Below, one piece after another: positions 1 through 7,146 of a DNA stretch of 64,000 nt. The stretch spans positions 1,531,049 to 1,595,048 of the forward strand of contig NZ_SZUA01000001.1 of the NCBI RefSeq assembly GCF_005239095.1, read 5' to 3'. A program made the position numbers and the translations under genes. The notes under the pieces were generated by a model. The model was not told the origin of the DNA, did not search any database, and saw only the letters and a list, made by a program, of their open reading frames with translations. Source of the DNA: Luteimonas gilva (GTDB taxonomy: Bacteria; Pseudomonadota; Gammaproteobacteria; Xanthomonadales; Xanthomonadaceae). Numbering within the stretch: the stretch's first letter is position 1; the number at the start of each line of letters is the position of its first letter.

Positions 1-26
1 CGGCGTTACTGAATTTCTAAACGATT

Positions 27-107
27 TTGTGGGAGCGGCTTCAGCCGCGAGCTTTTGCAAGATCGTCGCAATCTCGAAGAGCTCGCGGCTTCAGCCGCTC
101 CCACAAA
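27..107. repeat. REP pair (REPIN-like), GCGGC-CTTCA-GCCGC arm family
   Basis: Two palindromic units face each other: GTGGGAGCGGCTTCAGCCGC begins at 29 and its reverse complement ends at 104, with about 30 nt between. Each unit starts with GTGG next to the hairpin, the tetranucleotide signature of REP sequences moved by RAYT (TnpA_REP) transposases. TTT and AAA flank the pair. It lies just upstream of rlmM. Confidence 0.85.
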
Positions 108-132
108 CAGCCAAATGACGGCAGCGACGCGG

Positions 133-1185
133 ATGAACGGTTTATTGTGCTATTGCCGCGCCGGCTTCGAACCCGAACTGGCCGCGGAACTCACCGAACG
201 CGCCGCGCAGGCCGGCCATGCCGGTTTCGCGCGCGCCGAACGCGGCAGCGGCTACGTCGTATTCGCGGACGACGAGGCCGATCGTTTGTCGCAAGCCCTA
301 CCCTGGCGCGAGTTGATCTTCGCGCGGCAGAAGCTGCGGCTGATCGCCGAATTGCGCGGCCTGGATCCGAGCGACCGGATCGCGCCGATGCTGGCCACGC
401 TGCCTTCCGACCGCCGCTTCGGCGCGCTGGTCGTCGAGCATCCCGACAGTGACGAATCCAAACCGCTCTCGGGACTGGCGCGCAGCTTCGGCAATGCGTT
501 GCGGCCGGCGTTGCGCAAGGCCCGCCTGCTCAGCGCGGCCGACGACGCTGCGCTGCAGCGTCTGCACGTGTGCTTCGTCGCCGGCGACCATGCTTTCCTC
601 GCGATTTCCGATCCGAGCGACAGTTCCCCCTGGCCGCTCGGCGTGCCGCGGTTGCGCATGCACGCGGACGCGCCGTCGCGTTCTGCGCTCAAACTGGAAG
701 AAGCCCTGCTCTGCCTGCTCGACGCCGACGAACGCGCGCGCCTGCTGCGTCCCGGCATGCGCGCCGCGGATCTGGGCGCAGCGCCGGGCGGTTGGACCTG
801 GGTGCTGACGCGGCAGGGCTTGCATGTCGTGGCGATCGACAACGGGCCGCTGCGCCCGCATCTGCTCGACAGCGGCTTGGTCGAACATCTGCGGGCGGAC
901 GGTTTCGCCTGGCAGCCGCAGCAGCCGCTGGATTGGATGGTCTGCGACATGGTCGAACAGCCCAAGCGCGTCGCCGCGCGCATGGCCGAATGGTTCGCCC
1001 GCGGCTGGTGCCGTCACGCTATCTTCAATTTGAAATTGCCGATGAAGAAGCGATGGGCGGAAACTCGAACTTGCCTGTCGGATTTCGCGCACGCCGCGCA
1101 ACGACCGTTGACGGTACGCGCGCGCCAGCTCTACCACGACCGCGAAGAGATCACCGTTTTCGCCTCGCCGGCCGGCCCAGGCTGA
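133..1185 (+). CDS. rlmM: 23S rRNA (cytidine-2498 2'-O)-methyltransferase RlmM
   Basis: The 350-residue protein matches the size of RlmM (E. coli 366). RlmM methylates the ribose of C2498 in 23S rRNA using SAM, in the cytoplasm. An N-terminal THUMP-like part (about 1-200) begins MNGLLCYCRAGFEPELAAEL. The Rossmann methyltransferase part has the SAM motif ADLGAAPGGWTWVL (about 213-226), the acidic VCDMVEQP stretch and the lysine-rich NLKLPMKKRW near the catalytic site. The ATG at 133 is chosen because family homology starts there; the frame stays open upstream to 55, but that part is the REP repeat. It stands alone on the plus strand, 95 bp before the EF-hand gene. No oddities seen. Confidence 0.93.
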   Translation: MNGLLCYCRAGFEPELAAELTERAAQAGHAGFARAERGSGYVVFADDEADRLSQALPWRELIFARQKLRLIAELRGLDPSDRIAPMLATLPSDRRFGALVVEHPDSDESKPLSGLARSFGNALRPALRKARLLSAADDAALQRLHVCFVAGDHAFLAISDPSDSSPWPLGVPRLRMHADAPSRSALKLEEALLCLLDADERARLLRPGMRAADLGAAPGGWTWVLTRQGLHVVAIDNGPLRPHLLDSGLVEHLRADGFAWQPQQPLDWMVCDMVEQPKRVAARMAEWFARGWCRHAIFNLKLPMKKRWAETRTCLSDFAHAAQRPLTVRARQLYHDREEITVFASPAGPG

Positions 1186-1280
1186 ACGTTGCCCTCCATT
1201 CAGCCTGAGCGCATGCGATTGACGCGAGGTTGATCCGGGCGGGAATACGTTCGCAGCGTCTCCCAAGCGAGGTATCCGAC

Positions 1281-1991
1281 ATGACGCGCAAGTTCAGTGC
1301 AATTTCGATCGCGCTGGCGACGGTCTTCGGTTTCTCCGCGCCTGCGTTCGCGCAGACCGCGGAACAGCAGCAGGCGCAACGCGACAGCAAGACCGCGGCC
1401 GAGAGCGCGCAGCAAGCCAGCGCCAATGCGCAAAGCGCGCAGATCGCCGCGCAAGCGGCGACGAACGCCAGCGCCACGCAACCGGCCAGCGCGGCAGCAG
1501 CGGCGAACGCTTCCGCAGCCGTAGACCATGCCGCGGCGGCGAACGCCGCGGCCAGCATCGCCGGCGGCGCCGCGGCGACCGCCAACAATGCGTTCGACGA
1601 AACGGGCCGAGGCGCTGCGCAAAGCAAGCAAGCGTCGGAAGTCGCCGAAGCGTCCAAGGCCATCGCAGGCGCCGCTAGCACGACGGCGGGCGAAGCGGCG
1701 ATGCAGGCGCAGGCCGCCGCGCAGAATGCGCAAGACGCCGCAGCCGCACCGCCGCCTCCGCCCGCGCAAACCGCGCCGCCTCCGCAGGCGCCGGTCACCG
1801 TGCATTCGCTGCCGCCGGACTCGGTGGTCGGCGAATACAAAATCGACTTCGCCGCGATGGACAAGAACCACGACGGCAGCCTCAGCCGCGCCGAAGCCAG
1901 TTCGAACGCGACGCTGACTCAGGAATTCCGCGCCGTGGACGTCAACAACAACGGCCGGTTGAGCAAGGATGAGTTGAAAGGCTGGATGTAG
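1281..1991 (+). CDS. secreted alanine-rich EF-hand protein
   Basis: This 236-residue protein has a clear Sec signal peptide ending APAFA-QT near residue 24. Next comes a long Ala/Gln/Ser-rich low-complexity stretch (about 25-165) that looks helical, then a Pro-rich hinge with PPPPPAQTAPPPQ. The C-terminus has two canonical calcium loops, DKNHDGSLSRAE and DVNNNGRLSKDE, with Asp/Asn at loop positions 1, 3 and 5 and Glu at 12. It is probably a periplasmic or exported calcium-binding protein; no enzymatic domain is visible. The ATG at 1281 follows a weak GAGG and is the start that gives the signal peptide. A TTGACG hexamer at 1219-1224 could be a -35 element, but its -10 partner is poor. The stop codon TAG is part of the GTAG of the downstream repeat. 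Confidence 0.85.
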   Translation: MTRKFSAISIALATVFGFSAPAFAQTAEQQQAQRDSKTAAESAQQASANAQSAQIAAQAATNASATQPASAAAAANASAAVDHAAAANAAASIAGGAAATANNAFDETGRGAAQSKQASEVAEASKAIAGAASTTAGEAAMQAQAAAQNAQDAAAAPPPPPAQTAPPPQAPVTVHSLPPDSVVGEYKIDFAAMDKNHDGSLSRAEASSNATLTQEFRAVDVNNNGRLSKDELKGWM

Positions 1992-2107
1992 GGTGGGCCT
2001 TGGCCCACCGGCGCGATGTCGCCGGTCTGATAGAAACCGTCGATAGCGCTTCGTTAGTTGCTTGCCTCAGATGGAAAATGGCGATGGTGGGCCAAGGCCC
2101 ACCCTAC
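1988..2107. repeat. REP pair, GTAG-GGTGGGC arm family, between convergent genes
   Basis: GTAGGGTGGGCCTTGGCCCA begins at 1988 and its inverted mate ends at 2107 (TGGGCCAAGGCCCACCCTAC), with about 75 nt of unrelated DNA between. The outermost GTAG on each side holds the TAG stop codon of the gene running into it: 1989-1991 for the EF-hand gene (plus) and 2104-2106 for the hydroxylase gene (minus). A second copy of the same arrangement lies at 27547-27632. Confidence 0.9.
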
Positions 2108-3291
2108 GCCGACAACCCCGCCGCCCGACGCCACAACCCATGCGAGACCATAGGCATGCGTCCAGCAATGCCCAATAGATGCCCGCGCAACAGCGTCGCG
2201 GCGACGCCGTCGTTCGAAAATACGCGGTTGATCCCGTCGAAGGCGTAAGCGGCCGCCGCATTCTCGCTCTTGCGCTCGCGCGCCCAGCGCGCCAGGCGTT
2301 GCGGGGACAAAGCCTCGGCGCGGCGCGGCTTCGCCTGTTCGAAGGCGTCGCACAAGGCAGTAACGTCGCGCAACCCAAGATTCACGCCCTGCCCCGCCAA
2401 CGGATGCACCACATGCGCGGCATCGCCGATCACCGCGACGCGGCCGACCGCGTAATCGCGTACGAGCTGGCGGCGCAGCGGAAACGCCACGCGCTGGGTG
2501 AGCGGAACCGTCTGGCCGAGCCGCGCGCCGAACGCCGCGGTCAATGCCGCTCCGAACGCCTCGTCGTCCATCGCCGTCATCCGCGCGGCCTCGGCTTCGG
2601 GCAGCGTCCACACGATCGAACTCGTTCCGTCCGCGCAAGGCAGGAAGGCCAGCGGCCCGCTCGGCAAGAAACGCTGCCAAGCCGTGTTTTCGTGCGGACG
2701 CTCGGTGCGCACGTAAGCGACGACGCCGCGCTGCGCATAGCTGTGCGCATCCACACCCAATCCCGCCAGGCCGCGCACGCTGGACTCGGCGCCGTCGGCG
2801 GCGATCGCCAAATCCGCCTCGACGCGGGTGCCGTCGTCTAACCGCAGGCGCACGCCGTCGTCGAGCTGCTCCAACGCTTCCACTTTTGCCGGACAGCAAA
2901 CGCGCACGCCGGCAGCCGACAAGGCCGCCCACAATTTGTCGACCAGCAGACCGTGCTCGACGATCCAGCCGAGTTCGCCGCGGCCGAAGGCGTCGGCGTC
3001 GAACGCCAACTCGCCGCCGCCGGCCGCGTCCCACACGCGCATGCGCCGGTAGGGCTGCGCGCGCGCCGCAAGCACCCGCGGCCATACGCCCAGCCGCTGC
3101 AACAGGGCCGCGTTGTCCGGCGCGAAGGCGTAGACGCGCAGATCCGGACGATCCGCTCGCCAGGGCGGCGGCGCCTGCGCTTCGATCAAGGCGACTTCCA
3201 AACCCAAATCGGCGAGCGCCAGCGCGCAAGCCGCGCCGACTGCGCCGCCGCCGACCACGGCGGCATTCAAGCGGCCGCGACGCGCGTTCAT
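2104..3291 (-). CDS. UbiH/UbiF/VisC/COQ6-family FAD-dependent hydroxylase
   Basis: This 395-residue class A flavin monooxygenase probably hydroxylates the ring in ubiquinone biosynthesis. The FAD dinucleotide fold is at the N-terminus (AAVVGGGAVGAACALALADL), with the family DG motif AIAADGAESSVRG in the middle and the FAD ribityl-binding motif GDAAHVVHPLAGQGVNLGLRD near residue 300. The ATG at 3291 overlaps the TGA of upstream ubiH in an ATGA, so the two are translationally coupled. It is more like the UbiI/UbiF branch than UbiH, but the position hydroxylated cannot be decided from sequence alone. The stop codon is supplied by the GTAG of the repeat at 1988-2107. Confidence 0.85.
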   Translation of the reverse strand: MNARRGRLNAAVVGGGAVGAACALALADLGLEVALIEAQAPPPWRADRPDLRVYAFAPDNAALLQRLGVWPRVLAARAQPYRRMRVWDAAGGGELAFDADAFGRGELGWIVEHGLLVDKLWAALSAAGVRVCCPAKVEALEQLDDGVRLRLDDGTRVEADLAIAADGAESSVRGLAGLGVDAHSYAQRGVVAYVRTERPHENTAWQRFLPSGPLAFLPCADGTSSIVWTLPEAEAARMTAMDDEAFGAALTAAFGARLGQTVPLTQRVAFPLRRQLVRDYAVGRVAVIGDAAHVVHPLAGQGVNLGLRDVTALCDAFEQAKPRRAEALSPQRLARWARERKSENAAAAYAFDGINRVFSNDGVAATLLRGHLLGIAGRMPMVSHGLWRRAAGLSA

Positions 3292-4502
3292 CGGCACAGC
3301 TCCGGCACTTCGCTGCGGAAACCCATCGCGCCGCCGACCAGGAAACCCTGCATCGAAGGCACCCGATCCAAGGCCAAGAAACCGAGGCTGCGCAAAGGAC
3401 GCAGCCAAGGCGCGGGATTCGCCGTCAACCGGGCCAAACCGTCGGAAAAACCAAGCGTGCGCTCGCGGTCTTCGCGACGGCGCGCCGCATAAGCGGCCAG
3501 CAGATCGGCGGCGCCCGGATCGGCGGCGCCGTCGCGCGCGATCCGCGCTTGGATCAATTCGGCCAAGGTCAACGCATCGCGCAAGCCCAGGTTGAATCCC
3601 TGTGCGCCGATCGGATGCAACGTCTGCGCGGCATTGCCGACCAGCGCCGCGCGCGGCGCGGTGGTCGAATTCGCGATCACGCCGATCGCCGGATAGACGC
3701 TGCGCGGCCCGCTCGCCAGCAGCTTGCCGATGCGCCAGCCCAGCGCGTTTTGCAGACGGTCGAGCCAAGCCGCGTCGTCGAGCGCGGCGACGGCGTCGGC
3801 TTGTTCGCGCGCGACCGCGTGGACCACGCCGAAGTGGCCGTCGCCGCGCGGCAGCAGCGCGGTCGGGCCGTCGTCGCCGAAGCGTTCGTAGGCGGTGCCG
3901 TCGGGCGCGCGTTCGGCGCGCAGGCGCGCCACGAACAGCGTCTGCCCGTAATCGCGTTCGTCGTGACCGATGCCGAGCGCGGCGCGCAGGCCGCTGCGGG
4001 TGCCGTCGGCGGCGACGATCAACTTCGCGTCGACAGTCTTTTCGGTGTCGCCCTCGGCGATCCTGATGCCGCGCCGGCCATCGGCTTCGGCTTCGATACC
4101 GAGGAAGCGCGCGGGCCGGTAACGGGTGAAATGGCGCAACTCGTCGAGCCGGCTTTCCAGCGCCTTGCCGAAATCGCTGGCCACCACCACCTGCCCGAAC
4201 TCGTCGCGGCCGTAATCGCCGGCCTGCAGCCGGACGCGGCCGAAATCGCCGCGGCGGCTGACCTGGATCCGGCGGATCGGTCCGGTCGGCGCGGCTAGCT
4301 TCTGCATGACGCCCAGCGCGGTCAGCGCGCGCACCGTGGCCGCGGCGAAGCTGAGGTTGCGCTGATCGAACACCGCCGGCATGACGCCGGCGGGCGTAGC
4401 CTCCACCAGTGCCGTATCCAGTCCCAGCCGGTCCAGCGCGATCGCCAGGCTGGCGCCGACCAGGCCGCCGCCGACGATGATCACGTCGTGTTTCGCCTTC
4501 AT
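3288..4502 (-). CDS. ubiH: 2-octaprenyl-6-methoxyphenol hydroxylase UbiH
   Basis: This 404-residue FAD monooxygenase acts on a ubiquinone ring precursor at the cytoplasmic membrane. The N-terminus has the GxGxxG fold (DVIIVGGGLVGASLAIALD), the middle has AADGTRSGLR, and the C-terminal half has GNAAQTLHPIGAQGFNLGLRD. The Asn and Gln in that last motif are typical of UbiH proper rather than the GDAAH form of the paralogue that follows. The start at 4502 is the first Met before the FAD fold; the frame stays open upstream, but that region lacks family character and is the promoter side of the divergent gene at 4584. First gene of a two-gene operon. Confidence 0.88.
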   Translation of the reverse strand: MKAKHDVIIVGGGLVGASLAIALDRLGLDTALVEATPAGVMPAVFDQRNLSFAAATVRALTALGVMQKLAAPTGPIRRIQVSRRGDFGRVRLQAGDYGRDEFGQVVVASDFGKALESRLDELRHFTRYRPARFLGIEAEADGRRGIRIAEGDTEKTVDAKLIVAADGTRSGLRAALGIGHDERDYGQTLFVARLRAERAPDGTAYERFGDDGPTALLPRGDGHFGVVHAVAREQADAVAALDDAAWLDRLQNALGWRIGKLLASGPRSVYPAIGVIANSTTAPRAALVGNAAQTLHPIGAQGFNLGLRDALTLAELIQARIARDGAADPGAADLLAAYAARRREDRERTLGFSDGLARLTANPAPWLRPLRSLGFLALDRVPSMQGFLVGGAMGFRSEVPELCR

Positions 4503-4583
4503 CGCACCATGATAAGGCCGCAGCGGGCCCGGTTCGCTAGAATGGGCGCCTGACCTGCACGCCGTGCCCGGAGTCCGCCCTCT

Positions 4584-5183
4584 ATGAATACCAACGCTCA
4601 ACGCGCCATCGTCCTCTCGCTGCTGGTGCTGCTGATGGCGGCGACCCGGAGCCACGTGTTCTCGCACTTCACGCCGGTGCCCGACGCTTCGTGGGCCGCG
4701 TTCTTCATCGGCGGCTTCTATCTGCGCGGCTGGGCGCGCTGGGCCTTTCCGCTGCTGATGGCGCTGGCGGTGGGCATCGACTGGTACGTGATCACCAGCC
4801 AGGGCATCAGCTTCTGGAGCCACTACTGCGTTTCGCCCGGCTACTGGTTCCTGATCCCGGCGCATCTGGCGATGTGGCTGGGCGGCCTGTGGCTGCGCCG
4901 CGGCTACGAGGGCGCCAGTTGGACGGCGCTGGGCAAATTGGCGCTGAGCGTCGTGGTCGCGACCGCGGTTTGCCATCTGCTCGCGCAGGGCAGCTTCTAC
5001 TGGCTGAGCAGCAGCGTCGCCGAGCCGAGTTTCGCCGGCTGGTGGAAGAACTACACCGACTGGTTCCTGCCCTATCTGCGCAGCACCGCGATGTTCGTGG
5101 CCGTGGCCGCGATCGCGCAGGTGGCCTCCGAGCAGGTGGTCAAGGCCAGCCGCGGCGAAGCGCGGGATTCCGCGCGCCGCTGA
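4584..5183 (+). CDS. btuM: BtuM-like cobalamin membrane carrier
   Basis: This 199-residue integral membrane protein has about six hydrophobic segments (roughly 8-20, 36-47, 53-70, 85-103, 113-131, 152-167). Seen: a single Cys82 in SHYCVSPGYW after the third segment. Known: BtuM proteins are solitary S-component-like vitamin B12 carriers of about this length, and the studied Thiobacillus protein uses one cysteine near residue 80 as a cobalt ligand. Inferred: this is a BtuM homologue. The next gene, 5 bp downstream, encodes a cobalamin adenosyltransferase, which fits uptake followed by activation. GGAG at 4570-4573 precedes the ATG, and a TAGAAT hexamer upstream could be a -10. No B12 riboswitch is visible. 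An unrelated small membrane protein remains possible. Confidence 0.7.
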   Translation: MNTNAQRAIVLSLLVLLMAATRSHVFSHFTPVPDASWAAFFIGGFYLRGWARWAFPLLMALAVGIDWYVITSQGISFWSHYCVSPGYWFLIPAHLAMWLGGLWLRRGYEGASWTALGKLALSVVVATAVCHLLAQGSFYWLSSSVAEPSFAGWWKNYTDWFLPYLRSTAMFVAVAAIAQVASEQVVKASRGEARDSARR

Positions 5184-5188
5184 CGGCG

Positions 5189-5743
5189 ATGGGAAATCGT
5201 CTCAGCAAGATCTACACCCGCACCGGCGACGACGGCAGCACCGGCCTGGGCGATGGCACGCGGGTGGCGAAGGATTCGGCCCGCGTCACCGCCTACGGTA
5301 CGGTGGACGAAGCCAATTCGGCGATCGGGCTGCTGCTGGCCGCCGACATCGACGAAGGCGTCCGCGAGTTGCTGACCACGGTGCAGCATCAGTTGTTCGA
5401 CCTGGGCGGCGAGCTGTGCATCCCGGGCCATGCGGCGATCTTCGATGCGGATATCGACGCGCTGGAACAGCATCTGGACCGCTACAACGAACCGCTGCCG
5501 CCGCTGAAGGATTTCATCCTGCCCGGCGGCGGCGAAGCGGCGGCGCGCTGCCATCTGGCCCGCACCGTGGTGCGCCGAGCCGAACGCGAGGCCGTCACTT
5601 TGTCGCACCACGATTCGGTGCGGCCGGAAGCGATCCGCTACCTCAACCGCCTGTCCGACCTGCTGTTCGTGCTGGCGCGGGTGCTGGCGCGCGCGAGCGG
5701 CCACGGCGAAGTGCTGTGGAAGCACGAGCGGCGCAAGCGCTGA
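5189..5743 (+). CDS. PduO-type cob(I)alamin adenosyltransferase
   Basis: This 184-residue cytoplasmic enzyme transfers the 5'-deoxyadenosyl group of ATP to cob(I)alamin to make adenosylcobalamin. The N-terminal ATP-binding signature TRTGDDGSTGLGDGTRVAKD and the following TAYGTVDEANSAIGL are diagnostic of the PduO (MMAB) family. The C-terminal helices carry RTVVRRAERE and IRYLNRLSDLLFVLARV. The ATG at 5189 is 5 bp after the carrier gene's stop, so the two form a compact operon that continues into the next two genes. The role is salvage of imported cobalamin; no other corrin genes are in the window. The start begins MGNRLSKIYTRTGDD, as usual for the family. Confidence 0.93.
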   Translation: MGNRLSKIYTRTGDDGSTGLGDGTRVAKDSARVTAYGTVDEANSAIGLLLAADIDEGVRELLTTVQHQLFDLGGELCIPGHAAIFDADIDALEQHLDRYNEPLPPLKDFILPGGGEAAARCHLARTVVRRAEREAVTLSHHDSVRPEAIRYLNRLSDLLFVLARVLARASGHGEVLWKHERRKR

Positions 5744-5748
5744 CCGAT

Positions 5749-6012
5749 ATGCCCATCAAACCCGTCCCAGCGCGCCCGACTCGCGCGCCGAACCCGATGC
5801 CGGCCCCCGTGCGCGAGGCCTTGGCGCAACGCGAATTGACCGCCGCCTACGAAAGCCGGCCCGACTATCAGCGCAACGACTATTTGGGCTGGATCGCGGC
5901 CGCGAAGCTCGAAGTCACGCGCGCCAAGCGGCTCGCGCAGATGCTCGACGAACTGGCGCGCGGCGACGTCTACATGAACATGATTTGGCGCCGGCGCGTG
6001 CCGGTGCGCTGA
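5749..6012 (+). CDS. YdeI/OmpD-associated domain protein (short)
   Basis: This 87-residue protein consists mostly of the YdeI/OmpD-associated helical domain. The recognisable core is YQRNDYLGWIAAAKLEVTRA followed by KRLAQMLDELARG (about 44-77), which matches the pattern of this family (polar residues, an invariant YxxWI, then helical TRxxR). The N-terminus is Pro-rich. The family has been linked loosely to bacteriocin or peptide resistance, but no biochemical role is established. It starts 5 bp after the adenosyltransferase gene and ends one base before the histone-deacetylase-like gene, so it is co-transcribed. It is shorter than the full YdeI proteins (about 190), which have a DUF1801-like first half. 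Confidence 0.75.
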   Translation: MPIKPVPARPTRAPNPMPAPVREALAQRELTAAYESRPDYQRNDYLGWIAAAKLEVTRAKRLAQMLDELARGDVYMNMIWRRRVPVR

Positions 6013-6013
6013 G

Positions 6014-6943
6014 ATGGCCGCGAACGCGCCCGTTTTCTTCACTCACGCCGCTTGCTTCGCGCACGACACCGGCCCCGGCCATCCCGAGCGCGCCGAACGC
6101 CTGGGCGCGGTGATCGACGGCTTGCGCGGCGCGTTCGCCGACGCGGATTGGCGCGAGGCGCCGCGCGCCAGCCGCGGCCAGCTGCTGCACGTCCACGACG
6201 CCGCCTTGCTGGAGATGGTGCTGGAAACGCACCCGGACGGCCGCGTCATGCTGGATCCGGACACGGTGCTGTCTCCGGCCTCCGCGGAGGCGGCATTGCG
6301 TGCGGCGGGCGCGGGCGTGGCGGCGGTCGACGCGGTCATGGCGGGCCAGGCGCGCAATGCGTTCTGCGCGGTGCGGCCGCCCGGCCATCACGCGACCGCC
6401 GATGCGGCGATGGGTTTCTGCTTGTTCAATTCGATCGCCGTCGCGGCCCGCCACGCTTTGGACAAGCATGGCTTGGCGCGTGTGGCCGTGGTCGATTTCG
6501 ACGTGCACCACGGCAACGGCACCCAGGCCATCTTCGAAGCCGAGCCGCGGGTGCTGTACCTGAGTTCCCACCAGTGGCCGCTGTATCCCGACACCGGACG
6601 CGCCGATGAACGCGGCGCCGGCAACATCGTCAACGCGCCGCTGCACGCGGGCGCCGACGGCGCGGCGTTCCGCAAGGCCTGGCGCGAGACCCTGCTGCCG
6701 GCGCTCGACGCGTTCGCCCCGCAGTTGATCCTGGTGTCGGCCGGCTTCGACGCACATTGGCGCGATCCCCTGGCGCAGCTGCGCCTAGTCGAAGACGACT
6801 ATGCGTGGATCACGCAGGCATTGGCGGCGCTGGCGCAGCGCCATGCGAGCGGCAGGATCGTGTCGATGCTGGAAGGCGGCTACGACCTGGAAGCGCTGCG
6901 CGACTGCAGCGTGGCCCACGTCCGCGCGCTGGCCGAATCCTAG
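6014..6943 (+). CDS. histone deacetylase-fold amidohydrolase (acetylpolyamine/acetoin-utilisation type)
   Basis: This 309-residue zinc-dependent deacetylase has all catalytic landmarks: the His-His dyad in RPPGHHA, the metal ligands in VVDFDVHHGNGTQ, the third ligand Asp in SAGFDAHWRDPL and the glycine loop LEGGYDLEAL. The family covers AcuC, acetylpolyamine amidohydrolases and bacterial class II HDAC-like enzymes; the substrate cannot be told from sequence. It begins MAANAPVFFTHAACFAHDTG, with HPERAERL following as in class II members. Last gene of the four-gene run from 4584; a REP repeat lies just after it. No truncation. Confidence 0.9.
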   Translation: MAANAPVFFTHAACFAHDTGPGHPERAERLGAVIDGLRGAFADADWREAPRASRGQLLHVHDAALLEMVLETHPDGRVMLDPDTVLSPASAEAALRAAGAGVAAVDAVMAGQARNAFCAVRPPGHHATADAAMGFCLFNSIAVAARHALDKHGLARVAVVDFDVHHGNGTQAIFEAEPRVLYLSSHQWPLYPDTGRADERGAGNIVNAPLHAGADGAAFRKAWRETLLPALDAFAPQLILVSAGFDAHWRDPLAQLRLVEDDYAWITQALAALAQRHASGRIVSMLEGGYDLEALRDCSVAHVRALAES

Positions 6944-6954
6944 ATCCGGCTATT

Positions 6955-7034
6955 GTGGGAGCTTCAGCCGCGAGCTTTCCGTTGCCCTAGAGGCGGCGCA
7001 AGCCCGAAGAGCTCGCGGCGCAAGCCGCTCCCAC
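6955..7034. repeat. REP pair with one decayed arm
   Basis: The left unit GTGGGAGCTTCAGCCGCGAGC (read in two parts: GTGGGAGC, then TTCAGCCGCGAGC) lacks three bases of the usual stem. The right unit, ending at 7034 with CCGCTCCCAC, has its stem intact but GCA instead of CTGA/CTTCA in the loop. It is a decaying member of the family at 27-107, between the deacetylase gene and lptD. Confidence 0.8.
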
Positions 7035-7146
7035 AAAGCCCAGCCCGGCCGTACGCCCTTCCACCTGAACGACTGCGCCCGGGCCGCGTTGCCGGCCCGC
7101 GGGCGATACGGCAAGCTAACGGCCGATTTCCGCCACGGACCGCCGC

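Noticed and set aside
3292-3768. N-terminal extension of the second hydroxylase into ubiH
   Set aside because: The frame is open, but it overlaps the coding part of ubiH and lacks homology; the ATG at 3291 directly precedes the FAD fold and overlaps the ubiH stop.
4503-4583. Cobalamin riboswitch before the BtuM-like gene
   Set aside because: The gap is only 81 bp and shows no B12-box or multi-stem structure; too short for a riboswitch.
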